Shown: positions 27,901 through 42,900 of the stretch, piece by piece
Position numbering within the stretch: the first letter of the stretch is position 1
Layout of the letters: each line of letters begins with the position of its first letter
Assembly (NCBI RefSeq): GCF_040954835.1
Contig: NC_090718.1
Span: 13,965,532-14,029,531, forward strand
Reading direction: 5' to 3'
Length of the DNA: 64,000 bases
Origin: Lepisosteus oculatus
Lineage: Eukaryota > Chordata > Actinopteri > Semionotiformes > Lepisosteidae
The notes under the pieces: generated by a model
Databases searched by the model: none
What the model saw: the letters and a program-made list of their open reading frames with translations, nothing else
What the model was told of the DNA's origin: nothing
Made by a program: the position numbers and the translations under genes

Positions 27901-30900
27901 CTCTCCTTCTTACCTGTGAGATTTGTCTGGTCATTTGACTGAAGGTGCCAGCGGGGCATGGCTGGGGCTCTGCTGTACCTCGGGGACAGTAGTGACCAGC
28001 TGGACACGGTCCACCTTCTCCTAGAGGCCAGGGTCAAACACCAGCACATCTTCTCACACAGCATTCAGCACCACACCCCAGCACCTCTGCATATACTGGG
28101 AGACCTGCATTATGTTTGAGCAATCTAGATTTTTACCCTTTGTACACTACAAATCTCAGTTATGCCATGCTTGTTTTTCATTGACCTCGATGATGAAGTC
28201 GGGTAACTTTGATATTAATAACTAGAAAGCTCATCAAGTATCACATTGCAGTGTGAGAATATGAGCTGGCATTACTGAAGAACAGCTTTGAACACATCGC
28301 TGGTTTTACAAGGAGTGGGAGAAACTGAAACAAGTTGAAAACGAATGCAGGGAACAGCACAGACATCTGAATGCTCAAGGCCTCTCAATACTCAAATGAA
28401 TTATAAAGAAATAGAAAAATACAGCTTTCATCTGGGCCCCCTTGAATTTCTTTCCCGTAAATGTGTAAAGAAAAGCAACAGAAGGCATCCTCCTGGGGTC
28501 CGGCGATTGTTGTACTGTACCCATGGCAAGGCCGTGTGGCTGAGGGGAGACGTTGCCGTGGAGACAGTAATACCCTTCCCAGCAGTCTCCAGTGACAACG
28601 GTGGCGTTGCTCAAAGCGCAGTATTTTCCCCCGTCGCACTCCCTGCATTGGGACACCTGCGCCAGGCCTGCATCTGGGCTGTATGTCCCCACTGGGCAGG
28701 GCCGCCAGTTATGCCCACTTCTCTCTGGACAGTAAAACCCTGCGAGATCACAAGTGTGAGAATGCAAGCCATTGCTCAACAAAGAACCCGGATCTTTTAA
28801 CGATGAGCTGTTAATAAGAGAACAGGCATTATTTTCACTGTCAATGTTTCTGCAACATTGACAGGGGATTGGAGGCGTTTAACTTTGTTTGTTTCTCTGG
28901 GCAGCATCCTTCTGGATGTGTGTTTGAAGTGAAACAGGAAAAATTTGTCAACATTTTGGTAGTTTGTAGCCAGTCTCTTACATCATTTCCAATTTCGATA
29001 CTTTAGTTAGATCCTAACGAATGCTATAGAGGGACAAAATGTGCAGAGTATGTGGCATGACACTCATAGCCTACAGTAGCTGTGAGAAAAGCCTGTCCGG
29101 AAAACCCGAGGGGAGATCAGTGTGCAAGACTTATATATGTAGGTGAGTGAAAATGTGCAAGATTAGTGTCCAACCTACCCGGACCTCTTTTATAACCTCC
29201 TTGGAATGGGATAAATCTTGGGAGAAAAGCACATGACATCGGGAGGATATCGTCCTGCTTACCTGGAGGACACATAAGCGGTTCTCCGCCTGTCATGCAG
29301 TAGCTGCCAGAAGGACACGGCCAGCACTTAGTCGCCTGTGTCGCTGTCATGTAGGTCCCCTGCTGACACGGCACGGGCTCAGCCGAGCCCTTGGGACAGT
29401 AGTGCTTCTCTGGGCAGAGTCCCCCAGTGGTGCCATCCGTAGGGGAGGGCAGAGTGGCTCCCTGAGCACAGTAAAACCTGCAACCGGGACAGCAGCAACA
29501 TCGGCACACAGGCTGACAGAAGCAACGTTCAGTTTTTCCAACTGTAGGGGTGTAGGTTTTACCCTGCTCGATCTGTCATTGATACAATCAGCAGTGAAGA
29601 GCAATAGGCTCGGATAATGATGTGAGCATTAGAGCTTTGGCGGGAGTCCGATTATGGAAATGCTGACAGACAAGTTATCCGCCATGACCCATTACAAGTT
29701 TTCAAAAAGTCCAGAAGTAACTCAAGTCAGATTGCAAAAATTGTCTGGGAATGATTCTAATCTGTATGAATTGTTTGGTCTGCGTGATACGTACCCTGCA
29801 GAGCATGGTGCAGTGGGGGCAGTGAGCCCAGCTGAGGCACAGTAGGAGCCTCCTGGGCAGCCCTGACATTCCTCCCGGCTTTTAAGACCAGTGCTGTTAG
29901 ACCAGGAGCCAAGCGGACAGGGGACAGGAGACGGCGCTCCTACAAGACGCAGAGGAGAAGCAGCAAAGTGAAAAAAGAGCTACAGTTGAATAATCCATCC
30001 AGAAACTGGAGGGCTGCATTACCTGCGGGACAGTAATGTCCAGGAGGACAAGGCATGCCCGACTGGCCATCGATGGGGACGGCTGTCTGGGCCCCTGCTT
30101 TGCACCAGAACCCCGCGTGGCAGTCTCCTGCACAGAACACAAAGCAGGACACACACCCTGCTTGTGGACGGTCATGTCTTTCACAGGCACTGTCACATCA
30201 TTTCGCAGCAAAGAGTCTTCAAATGTCTTCTTGTAATTAGAATCAAGCAGTCTGCATCCACCAGATAAATCCCCGTGCTTCCCTAGGTTAGCTCCCTGAC
30301 CTGAACTGTGACCTCTTGGATCAACAGTTTTCCGGCAAGCTTATGTTTTGTTATCCCTTAGAGCACCAACATTTCACATGTCAATGTTTTTTTTTAAAGA
30401 TGGTGGAGACAGCGATGCTAGGTTCTTCAGGCCTACCTGAGGGCGCTGACAGTCCTGTAAATGAGCAGAACTTTCCAGGCTTACACTTGAGACACCCGCG
30501 CACATCCTCCAGGAGCTCTCTGGGGTTGAACGTGCCCACTGGACAGGCGTACTGGGTGGAGGAGCGTGTTCCCTGGGGACAGTAGTGTCCCTTTGGGCAG
30601 GGGGAGGGATTGGAGGCATTCAAGAGGGCATCTCTCCCATCACAGTAATAACCTACAGCAAGCAGGTTGAGCTGGTAAGCTGTCGAAACATACTTTGACT
30701 TCCAGATGCTGCCTGCACTAATTTTGACAATTATGGAACCAAGAGGTTCCCTCTTGATAACACAACCCAATCCTGCTAGTTGTTCTGTTACATGACTTTC
30801 AATATTAGCTACTTGTTAAGCTCCTTTGAGTACTGACCTCAGTAAATACAGGAATAGTGCAAAACATTGTGTACAATTTTACAGTGGCCAGGTTTGCAAA

Positions 30901-33900
30901 AAGAGCTTACAGTAGTTCTCATGGCAACAATAAACGACAACAGTGAAATTTGTGGTCTTTGGGTGTTTACTGTCTGGATCAACAGAAGTCTTATTTCCCT
31001 GCTGGCCTGGTCACATGACTCACCTGGTTCACAGGGTTCACATGTGGCCTGCTTCTCCAGGGGCTGGTAGTGACCAGAGGGGCAGACAACAGGAGCAGGA
31101 CTGCCCTCTGGACAGTAATGGCCTGTGGGACAGGGCAGAGCTGTCCTCGCTGTTTGTCCAGGGGGACACCAGTACCCTGAGACATACAAGCAGGTATGGG
31201 AAATAACTGTTAATTCAGCAGAGCTGGTATAAACTGCAGGACTTGGACACAGCAGAGAAAAAACCATGTCAATGTTTTTGAGAAGATTTGAATAACTTGG
31301 GTTAGAGAGACAAGCTTGAAATGATACAAATGATACAAAATCACCTAGAGGTACATTTGGTAAATTCAGGAATATTGCTAGCATTTGTGGAAACCGAGAG
31401 ATTCGAGCCTGAAGTGTCCATTCGTCAAGCCAAGCTTTATTGTATGCATACAAGGAGCAACACATTTCAGGCTTATTGTTGTATTGCTCAGAGGGGATAT
31501 GGCTCTACACCCTCCCCCTCCTGTCTTTGAGGTAGCTTTCTCAAGAAACTCCAGGACTCAGAAAGCACTTAAAACATTCCTTCCTTATCAGGAGTTTAGT
31601 ATAAACATCCCGTCCCCATCAGTAGTTTAGTACAGGTGGGAGTTCAGTACAGGGAGGGAGAAGTATCTGTGCTAAAGCAAGCGTGAAGGTAAAGAGTTAA
31701 GCATGTGACTTCAGCAGGAATTCACAGCTCCCACCACTAAATGGGTACAGAGTAACATACAGATTCTGCTAGCAGACTCCATCACATTTTAGAGGGTCAA
31801 GTGTTCATGTGAGGGTTTTGACCAGGGGTTAGGGTGATGGTCAAGGTTGGTGATTGGGCTATGTTGGACTGAACTGGAGTGAAAGTGTCAAAGAAAGACA
31901 GTGGCATCCTTGTGCTTGTGAATGGTAATTGATAGCATTTCCTGTATGTGCAGTAAGATAAAAGTATCCCCAAACACTAATATCAGTGTCTGGGGTTAGA
32001 CAGTGATGGACCTTTCCACACATATCCCAGCTTGCTCTCCATGAGACACACAGGCAGGGAGAGAGAAGCTTGGGCTCAGAGCATAGAGTCAGCCCTTTAT
32101 ACAGTGCCCCAGGGGTTAAGGGCCTTGCTCAGGGGCCCAACAGAGTAGGATTCCTCTGCCAGACACAGGATTTGAACTGGCAACTTTCCAGCCCCAGGAG
32201 CAGATCCTTAGCCACAGAGCCACCACTCCCAAGTAATAAGGCAGGGAATCCCAATCCTGGACATACTGTAGATGTTATTCCAGCCCAGTTTATCTAATCA
32301 CAGCCTGAATTGAGCTACTCGTGTGGCTTGATGGGAATATTTGCATTGGGATTTTAGCTTCTCAAATGCAGTAGTTCAAAGGTAACGTCAACCCAATTTA
32401 AGAGCAGAAAGCAGTCCAACAGTTCTATTGTTACAGTAAGTCAATTAATACTTCAGTTGTGTAACTGAGAGGTGGGTGGAACCAAACTGAGCAGGTGTGT
32501 GGACGTCTGGGACCAGGATTGAGAACCCCCGTATGAAGGGCTGCTGCACATTAAAACGTAATTGTTTAATGGGATGCCCAGACACACTGGCCACTGCAGG
32601 TGTCCACTCCAGGAACAGCTCAAAGGGAAGATCGTTGTGCGAGCCTGATCAGACTCACCTTCAGTGCAAGGGCCACTAGGAGCCTCCAGGCCTGCGTCCT
32701 CGCAGTAGAAGCCCTCTTGGCACAGCTGGCAGTTCCTCTCCCCGGGCAGGCCGGCCACGCTGGAGAAAGTTCCTGGAGGGCACAGCGCAGGCTCCCCCGC
32801 GCCAACGCCTGAACAGGAGCCACAGAGAACAACACTGCAGCCTTGGTGGTTAGTCCATATTTCAGCAGAACAGAAAGTGGCCTGTTGATGGGTCACCATC
32901 TCTGCCTAGTTTCTCCAGATCTCCTACACAGACAGCGTGATGGTCTGCTCAAGGAACGAATGACAGACAGACTATACCGGATTTACATAACTATGTTAAA
33001 TATACTTCAGAGTGGACACGGTCATGGGATGTGCTCTCCACAAAGTGGCAGAAGCACTTCAGCTCTTTGGTTTACAGGTAGACGAGAGTGGTGTCAGTGG
33101 TGAGTGGTACACGTCAAGGAGAAGGAAATTACCACAGTACGTTCCAGGTGGGCAGATGTTGCCTGTGAGTCCATCTGTCGGTTTGGGATGAGTGGCTCCT
33201 CCAGTGCAGTAGTAGCCAGGAAAGCACAGCCCCGTGGGCTCAGACAGCCCTGCAGGGAGCACATACAGCACAGCTGCACTGGTACTGGCCCACGGTCTCT
33301 TTTACCAAGCCACAGTCATCACACACACACACACACACACGTTACTCACACATAACACAAATGTTACTCATGCGTTTACTCATGTGATACCCACACATTA
33401 CTCACACATTAGCTGTGTTACTCATGTGTTACTCATATGTTACTCAAATGTTACTCACGTGTTACTCACATGTTACTCATACATTACTCACACCTTATTC
33501 AACATCACGTTACACATATGTTACACAGATGGAAATAACAATGCATCCAAAAACCTCCTGAAACTGAGACACTGCTGTTAAAATACCGCTGTGGATCCTG
33601 AACAGCATGCTGTAGGTTTCTCCTCAGTTCAAAGATTAAATGTGTTTACAGTTGAAGGTGTGCTGGCACTTGGTTTCCATTGGCTGCATCACTTTAAAAG
33701 AGGACATCTTGCTTGGATGACTTCATTATTTACAACAAATTTAAGAACAGAAATGGGATGGAGTCCAAGAACTTTGGGTGGAAACTGCACAGAGGAAGGA
33801 ATAAGAAAGTTCCCTTTGAAAGCAGGTGAAGCAGAAGTGAGAGATACTTTATCCTACTACTTTATTCTAAGATGGTTGCTTGGCTAGCAATCTTGTGGAA

Positions 33901-36900
33901 TAACACTCTTTATTTTATACAATGCCTCTCATGACACAAAATCTCAAGGACCTTGAAAAAGCAAAGGCACTTGAAAGCAAAAACAATGGAGAAACAATGG
34001 AGAAATACAGTACATTTAACAGCACTAAAGAAAGAAACTTGAAGAAAAAGAGAGTGTGACTAATTTTATCACAAAGGAAATAGCTCCTGCTTGCAATAAG
34101 GTGGTCTTATAGAAATGCTAAGAAGGGCTGCCTCTTCTGCATTGGGTGACAGATCCACCTTAAAAAGAACAACAGAGAGGACAGCTGGGGAGCTACAGTA
34201 TGAGGTCAGGAAACGGAGCACTGCACCTGACGTGTTGCAGAAGGAGCCAGGAGGGCAGAGCAGGGGTTCAGAGCTCCCCTCGGGACAGTAGTACCCTTCC
34301 TGGCACTTTCCTCCCGTGGAGGTGGCTGGGCACAGGCAGTTGGCATTAGTGTAGTTGTCCAAGTCGAAGGGCTGGGAGTTCCAAGCAGCAGACACACAGA
34401 ACCAACCTGACGTGAGAGAGGGGGAGCGCAGGAGTTTATAGCAGTGTTTGATGATTCTGACTCTGGACACTTGTGTGTCCAGCGAGCACTGAGTACTGGC
34501 TAATTCACCCAGTTAATCGTCACACAAATGGTCAGCACTTTGCAACACTAGAGGATGAAAAATATTATTTCCCTTTACTGGAAAAGGGGATCAAATCTAT
34601 GTGTAGTAAAACTGGCCTTTTGAACGGTGAAGGAAATCATTAAATTTCCCAGCACTGCTGCAGTGTAAAGGCACAGAGCACAATAATAGCACAGAGGCTT
34701 CCTGCACATGCTCACCATGATTTGAATTAGCCTGAGGCAAGAATACACAGAGGTCAGTTTGTTGGTATCAAAGCAGATGTTCCTACACCCTGCAGACAAA
34801 TGCCATCTCTTACACACAGAAGATGGTGAGTCACCGTGGAGGAAGGGGATGTGAGCCGTCTGCAACAGCTGTCTTCGTGCCCATGGGATACAGCACTCCA
34901 GACAGGCTAAAATAAGCTTTTTCCATCTCGTTTGAATAACAGGAAGAACTGGCAACTCTGTCCTTTGAAGGGTTGAGCATCTCAATTAACATATTCAAAC
35001 ATCATTGAATAGGCCATATGTCAATTGCATGGGAGTAAATACAAATCTTCCACTAACCAGCTTTGCATTTTCCTGACACAGCAGTGAGCCTCTCCTTCTC
35101 ACAGTAATGGCCAGGAGGGCAGGGCAGGCAGCTGTCCACGCTCTGGGTCATGGGCTCTGGGTTGTAGTAGCCCCTGGGGCAGGGAAACTCAGTGGCATAC
35201 CTGGTGCCTAGATTCAGAACAGCATTGTAAGTATTATCTCTCAGGCTGAAATCGTTCTTCTCCCGCGCTTACAGGGAGAGGTTACAGTGTGAATTTGACC
35301 AAACGTCAGGCAAAGAGTTCACTCCATAAACAACAATAAACCTGTTTTTTCTCAAACTGTTGCTTTGTATGGTTATTAGGATCTGTGCTCAGTCTATGGT
35401 AATTGAATTGGAAAGACAGCTCGTTAAAAAAACTCTGAATTTGCCTTCTGTACATTTAACTCCAACGTCATGTAGAAAGATAGAACATTTATGTGGTATA
35501 AAAATAACCATACAAGGAAATACATGTTCGGAAGTGAATTCTTATTATTAATCACTGGATCGAATGTCCTGGAATGGTGTACTAGGTTCGTTTCTTTGAG
35601 CACTATCTGGAGCACTTGGAGCAGGCGAGTGTGTTACCATCGGGGCAGTAGAAGCCGGGGGGGCAGGGGAAGGAGCTGTACGTGCTGGTCCTCTCTGGGC
35701 AGAAGTACCCCGCCCTGCAGCGGGAACACCGGGCCCGGCCGGTCAGGTTGGCGTAGGTGCCCGCCGAGCAGGGCAGGGGCTGGGCACTGCCTGCGGGGCA
35801 GTAGTGGGCAGCGGGGCAAGGCCGGCCTCCTCCTCCAGATCCTGCAGAGACGGAAGAGGGAGATTCGGTCGTCATCCCCACTGCACACCCTCCGTACCTA
35901 CAGTATCTGTCCACCAGCCTGTTGTGGATCTACCGCACCTGTCTTTATTTCTCCCTGTGCGAGAGACAGCCAAAGACAGGGAGCCAATGGATTGCAACCC
36001 AGAAAAATGTATTCAAAAGAATTGTTACCGATGGGTGAGATAGCCCCTCTGGGGCAGTAGAAGCCCTCTCTACACAGTCCTGAAGGCTGGACCAGCCCCT
36101 CCACGTCACAGAACTGCCCTGGGGGGCAGGGACTGCAGCCCGACTGCGCAGACACATGGAGGCTGTCCCAGGAACAGAGGGAGACAGAGAGAGAGAGGGG
36201 GGAGGGGGCCACATTATCACTCCTCCCAAACGAAAGCACCAGTAGGCTTGTATTCTCATTTCTGGACATGCAGAGCTCATTTCCGTGCGTGCAAAACACC
36301 GATCTGATCGCAGAAAGGAGGCGTTCCAGTTCCAAAAAACATCTGCTCGTGCGCAGGTGGGTCATGGGAGAGTGCACACCGCCGGAGCGCCTCCTCACTG
36401 CGGCTGGGCCCCCCCGTCAGCCTGACCTGTCAGAGAAGGACCCCAGCGGACAGGGCAGGGGCAGGCTGGTGCCAGCAGGGCAGAAGTGCCCTCGAGGACA
36501 GGGCCCCCCCACGCCCGTGCTGATGTTCCCATCGGGGTTCCTGAAGTTGATTCCTGTTCAGAGCAAGCAAAAACTCTCAGCTTCACTACGCCGACACGGA
36601 TGTTAATGAGCAACAGTCGGACAGTAATCTCACACTCTCTTATTCAATGAGCTATACCGTACAAACCAGTTCTTTATCAGCACCATAAGCAGCACGTGCA
36701 AGTAATATAAAAACCTGCATCAAGCAGCAGGGGTGGCCGTTCCTGCAGTTTAGCATGTGGTCTGAAAACCTGTTCAGCATATCAGCAAACAAGGTTCTTT
36801 ATTAAGGAATAGGATCTTATGGCTAGCCACTCATTCACCGGGAATAGGCATGTAGAAAAGACAGACCAGCTACCCGCTAAACAGAAGTATCCAGCCTGAC

Positions 36901-39900
36901 ACGGGCCTGTGGGATGTGCCAGGCCCCACTCCTCACAGTACATCCCTTTGAAAAGAGAGGAGAACACAACAGGTTAGTTTGACGTCAGGAGGTAACTAAG
37001 AGAAGGGACATTCACTGTGCCTTCAAAAGCGTGCAAGTATCATAATAATCCTTTATTAAGCCAGATAAGCCACTCAAAAATACATTCCTATTGACAATGA
37101 AGGCCTGGCTAAGAAGCTCAGACCGTTGTGACACAGAAGGTGAAGCAATGAAGGGAAGCAAAGTACTGGCAATTAAACGGCAATAACTCAACAGGAGGTG
37201 GCGCTGGCAGGGCATGTGACTGCTTGCTCTTGGTTCAGTGTGACAAAAGATGTTTTGATATTTACAGTATAAACTGTGACTTGCTCTTACTTAAAAAAAG
37301 TGATTTAGTAAAAAAAAAGTGATTTTGTTATAAAGGGGGAGTTCAAAAGTTCAAATTATTCTATTGAATTGCAGAAATTTAGTATTGCCAAGAATTTAGC
37401 AGGGGCATGAAAAGATAAACTAGCACAACAGGAGGGAAACTTTTTCAGCTGGATTCATTGTCTGCTTTAAATAGTCATTAACATGGAATGGAAAATCATG
37501 ATCTAAGCGAGGCTAAAATAGTCCTAGAAATTAAAATTCGTCACAATGACAACATGACTCTAGGCTAGTCATCACGTATTTATATTTTTCACAACTGCAC
37601 TGGCTCTAACACTGCACTGGGGAATCCCAGGAGCCTACACAGAAGTCAGACATACAGCATGCTAGGTTTTTACCAGCAGGGCAGAGTAGGCATTGCTCCA
37701 GCTGACTGTGCCCGGGCGCTGCGCTGTATGTGCCAGGCGGGCAGGGTAGCACATCCATTCCCGTGCCCCCAGGGCAGTAATGCCCCTCCGGGCACATCTG
37801 AACCCCCTGATCTAGCAGGCAGTAAAACCCTGGAGGGCATTCCAGGCACTCTGCAGAGCCTGCAAAATCAAAACCACCAGCCAGTGTGCACAATTACTGT
37901 CCCGCACAACTCCTGTGGGAATATTTTGTCACTACTTGTCATATCTACACCACTAGGGATGTAAAAGGTCCAGGTTAGCCGTCACAAAAACTATGATAAC
38001 AATCGTGGAGAGATGTTATGTTTCTATTGCACAGCCAGCACACTTGAAAGGTCTACAATAATTGTTCAATTGTGATCAACAAAGAACCAAACCTCGTGAG
38101 TCTTGAGCAGAGACTATTATGAAGGTATTCAAATCTACAAAGGCATTGACGAAGCCAACCCCAGCGGATTTCTTCAGAATGACCACTAAATCTCGATCCA
38201 GAGCACACAAGAGGAAGCTATGAGGAAGTGCATTTAAAGCTGAGAACAGGAAGCATTTCTTCACACAAATGGCTCTGGGAGACTAGAATAAGTTACTCAG
38301 CCAAGTTGTCAAAGCTGATGGCTCTCAACATCAGTTAGCTACTGACACCGCCAGCAAGCCAGCTGAGCCGAACGAGATCTGCCTGTCTGCAGCGTTTCTT
38401 ACAGTCATAACGAGAGCGCACCTGTACTGTTGGAGAAAGTCCCATCCTGGCAGGGCTGCGGCACAGCTGTGCCTTGGGGACAGTGGTACCCTGGGGGGCA
38501 CTTGTCACCCGTGACACCGTTCAGGGGCATTGGCGACGTTGCACCCCGCAGGCAATAAAACCCTGTAGCACCAAAGAGAAACACAACAGGAGGATGTGCA
38601 CCATTTCCATGGTGGTGTCAGCTGGGAACATGCTATAGGATGGTGTCCCGGATGGGACGGTTGTGCAGGAGCAGGCAGGTCGTACCTGGGGCACACAGCC
38701 CTGTGGCCTGCCTGAGGCCTGTGCCATTGCAGAAGAACCCCGCAGGGCACAGCCAGCAGGAGCTCTCATTGTGCGCTCCCACCGCGTTGCTCCATGTGCC
38801 AGGAGGACAGGGGTGTGCCCGGGGGTGCCTGGAGCCCAAGGGGCAGTAATACCCAGCAGGACACACGTCTCCAGAGGACACGCCCACCTGCACAAAGGAG
38901 CATTCCTATATTAGAGCAAAGCAGAGAAATCACACATGTGCTCCTCCTGGTGCACAACACGCTGCATTTGAGCAGGAAAGAGCTTGGACTTGTTCACACA
39001 AATCAAATAAGAGGCTGCAGGGCCAAGAGGTTCAGTACAAAAATTATACAGTGGGCTACGACAGAGCTGGGAAAGCCTGGAGACTATGTGCCTTTCTGAT
39101 GCCACTGACATTTGCCGACATGGGCGCCCTCTCCAGAACCTGTGACTACAAGCACCCATGGAAAGATTGCTGGTCAAGTCTTTGCTAGGCTTGACTTTCT
39201 CCTTTGTGTCCCACAGACAACATTATCCTGCACTGTAGGACGTCGAATACCTCATGGATTTGCAGACATTATTGATTTTCACAGCACAAGTGTGACGGTG
39301 TGGAAGAAGGACCCTAAGCAGAATCCAAAAGTTTATCCAAAAACATGGGTCAGGAGGTCAGGCCAAAAACCAGTACATCCTCAGAGATGTAAGTCGAGAT
39401 CCAGAAGGCAGGTGGAAGAAGGTGTGTCTGATTAGTTCATTGGAAACTGCACTGGAATGTGAAGGAGTTGATTAAGGGCGGTGAATTCTCCGGGGGCGTG
39501 ATGTAACACAAGAGTGTGTAGAGGGCATGGTTTGTGTTATTAGTGTTACCGGGGTGGCTGTGGTGGCCCCGCCAGCACAGTAGAAGCCGGGGGCACAAAC
39601 CCCCTGTGGAGCAGACAGCCCAGAGGAGCCGCAGAACATCCCTGGGTCACATGGGCTGCAGTGTCCAACATCCTCAGCCCCACCCTGGGCAGAATAGGAC
39701 CCCTGTCACAGACAGCCCAGTGTTACAGTAGCCGAGGCACAAAATGTGATTCAAACTATACTCAGACTAACACAAAAAACAATGTTCGAAAGATGAGTAC
39801 AGGTCACTTGACTTGCAGTTAACTAACATCTGCACACTTACTGTATCTGAGACAAAACAGCCCCTAATCTTTAAGGAGCTGAAAATATGATACTGATAAG

Positions 39901-42900
39901 ACATTTATTGAAGCTGAACCTTTGCTGCTCACATAGATAAACTCTGAATCATCCGCATTTGAGAGGGTATTTTAAAATTATTTCGCAATGGTTGTGAGTT
40001 GCATTCATAACCTGACAGCGTTTTATTTCTGCCACTTAAAACAGACTCCTGCATGGGCAGTGAGGAGTTACTGGTAGGGAAAACAAATGGCGACGATAAG
40101 GAAGGGATATCTCACCACTGGACAGGAGGAGGGCAGGACAGCCCCAGGAGGGCAGTAGTGTCCTGGGGGACACTGCGTCGGCTGGACTGCGCCAGTCTGA
40201 TTACAGAAGTGTCCTCGCAAGCAAGGCAGACAGGTGGACTGCGCCCTGTCCTGAGAAGACACAAAGTCTCAAGAAGACCAATAGCGTAAAGAAAGGATGA
40301 ACACAGGAGGAAGCATAAAGAGATTAGTACTTACTGGCTGGAAGGTGCCCAGAGGGCAGGGCTCAGCTCTGACGGCCCCCAACAGTGTGTAGTGCCCCTC
40401 CTGTGCCTCGTGCTGGTAAGAAGAGGAGGACCCACCCGTGCAGAAGTACCCAGGTGCACAGGGGCCAGCAGGGGAGGTGTTATTGGACCCAGAGCAGTGC
40501 GTGCTGGGAATAATAGCACTACTTTAGCCTCATAGGGCTTTAGAGACATAAGACACTTCTCTGACAGTCACAGGCAGCCGATGTTTCCAAAAAACTATCA
40601 CATCCACAGCGAATTCCTGTCTTCTTTAATTTCTCTTTTTCTCCTGTCGTAGCTAAGACTCTAACGTTCCCACCCCCCAAAAAAGGAAATCGCCCCATGT
40701 CTCCTTCACCCCAAAAGACAACGTCCTATTTCCGAACCTTGACAACCACTCATTTCTGAAAGGACGCTGACGTCCGTTTCTCTGCTGCAGAATCTGTTTC
40801 TCCCCGGTGAAAGTTGACATCATGAAAAGGCAGAGTAAGAAGATAGATAGATAAGATAAGACTTTATTAATCCCGTAGGGAAATTGATGTGTAACAGCAG
40901 TCCAGCCCAAGACAAGCAAAAACAGCCGACAGAATAGTTATAAAACAAAAGACAACAAAATAAATAAAAATAAATAAATAAAAAATAAAAAATAAATACA
41001 TAGGTGTGTGCAAAATGTGGTGATCATAGTCAGACGCGTGAGAACTTGGAGTGGGTGTGAGACCTGGGCTGTATTTCAGTGGTGACTATGGGCATGGCGG
41101 TCGGCCCAGGGTGCACCTACCCGGGAGGGCAGACTGCACACTGCCCGGGGCTTTGCAGGCCTGTGCTGTTGCTGAAGGTGCCAGTAGGGCACGGAGAGGG
41201 GGCAGCCGATCCAGCAGGGCAGAAACTGCCCACCGGGCACAGTCCTCCTGTCTGCCCATCGGCAGGAGTCTGTGGAGGAGAAAAACAGCTCTAGGCCTTG
41301 TGGCTTTGCTGGTAGGTACTGTATCAGCCACAAGTCAGCCATAGCCCTGGACAGCCCTCGTTCAAGAAGATCGGTTTCACTCAGGCCTGTTCAGTCAGCT
41401 CATAGTAACTTCTTGGTGAGATATTTTCAAACTTTTAATTTTACTCAATACTTGCTTTTGAAATGACACAGCTGTAGATGTTTTGTTGCCAAGAAACTAC
41501 GAAGAATTGTGTGTTTTGAGGCTGGGATGTCATGAAGATGTTTAGTCCGGAGCTCAAAAAGGAGCTTAGGCCTTGTTTTGTAGTGGTGTATCTCTTCCTT
41601 TATCTGTACTATAAATAAAAGAGCACTGTTTTTTTTTAACCTTACAGCTGTGTGTGTATATATATCTGTTGTCCTGAACCCGCCTATGTTAAAGATCCTG
41701 TCACAACACGCCTAACAGACTGTCAGAGGCAGGAGGTCGGAAACACAGCAATCAATACAGTTTTGAGACTTATTCATCAACTAGTGATTAATGATTATTT
41801 TAAAAAAGAGGTCCTAATCAATGTTCTATCAATGTAATCGAATTAAAGAGCTTAATGGACCTGAGCAGGTAAATTGTTCAGCTGTTATTCACTAAAAGAC
41901 ACAGGAATACTTCAGGAACAGGACTGAAATGCACCAGTATAAAGCAGCTATTGCACAGGTAGAAAAGTGATAAATATATTTTAATTTAGAAATGTATTAA
42001 AAACACAAAATGCCAACATCACAACATCCAGTTTCTAAAACCGGCTTTGTTCTGAATTGCCTGTGGACAGTATTCCTTGCTGTAACTTACTGCAGATCGG
42101 GCTCTTTCCTTACAGTAGAATCCCTCTTTGCACAGACCTGTGGGTTCAGTCTGAGCCACGCCAGTGCAGTACCTGCCTCCACCACAGGGGGTGCACTCTG
42201 AGCCCTGGCGCAGGGCCAGTCTGGGGCTGTAAGTGCCCTCCTCACAGGGCTCTGGGGTACTGCTGCCCTCAATACAGAAGAAACCCTGGCGAAGTAACAG
42301 TTTAATAATTGACAAAGTTAAGTACTTATTTGTGACAGATACAAGATCAGCACAGATACACTCACAAGTCTTCTAATGGATTCTGGAAAATAAAATTGTC
42401 CAAGACCTGCAAGGCATGAAATATTCTTTTTTAAAAACAGAGAATAAACGTATGACCTATACGAGGAATTCATGGTGAATTTCCTGTGTCATAATCCTGT
42501 ACACAGACCGCACGGTTCTCTTCTCACAACAAAATGTTTGATAGCTCCGCAACATGATGTCTGTTTCATAGTTTTTCACTGGAGAAATGCTCAGCTGCTA
42601 AGAATGGAATTTTGTGGAAATAAAAATGTCTGGCTGGGTGTGTTGTGTTGAAGAAACACAAGAATCCTTTGTATCTCTGTTGCTTGGCAGAAGCCTGTTA
42701 ATTAATAAATGGTAGGAATGATGAAAGATGGTACCTTAGGGCAGACTGCGGGAGCATGCGTGGCAGCGTGGGCACAGTAGTGCCCCGGAGCACAGGGCAC
42801 ACAGTCTCCTCCCCCGTGTCCATGTGATGAATTCCGGTACAGCCCAGGGGGGCAGGGGAATGAATAGGGGTACCCAGTGCCCACTGGGCAGTAATAGCCA

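Noticed and set aside
33318-33520. CRISPR-like array
   Set aside because: The units are 10-12 bp imperfect tandem copies without spacers, in an intron of a vertebrate gene: a minisatellite.
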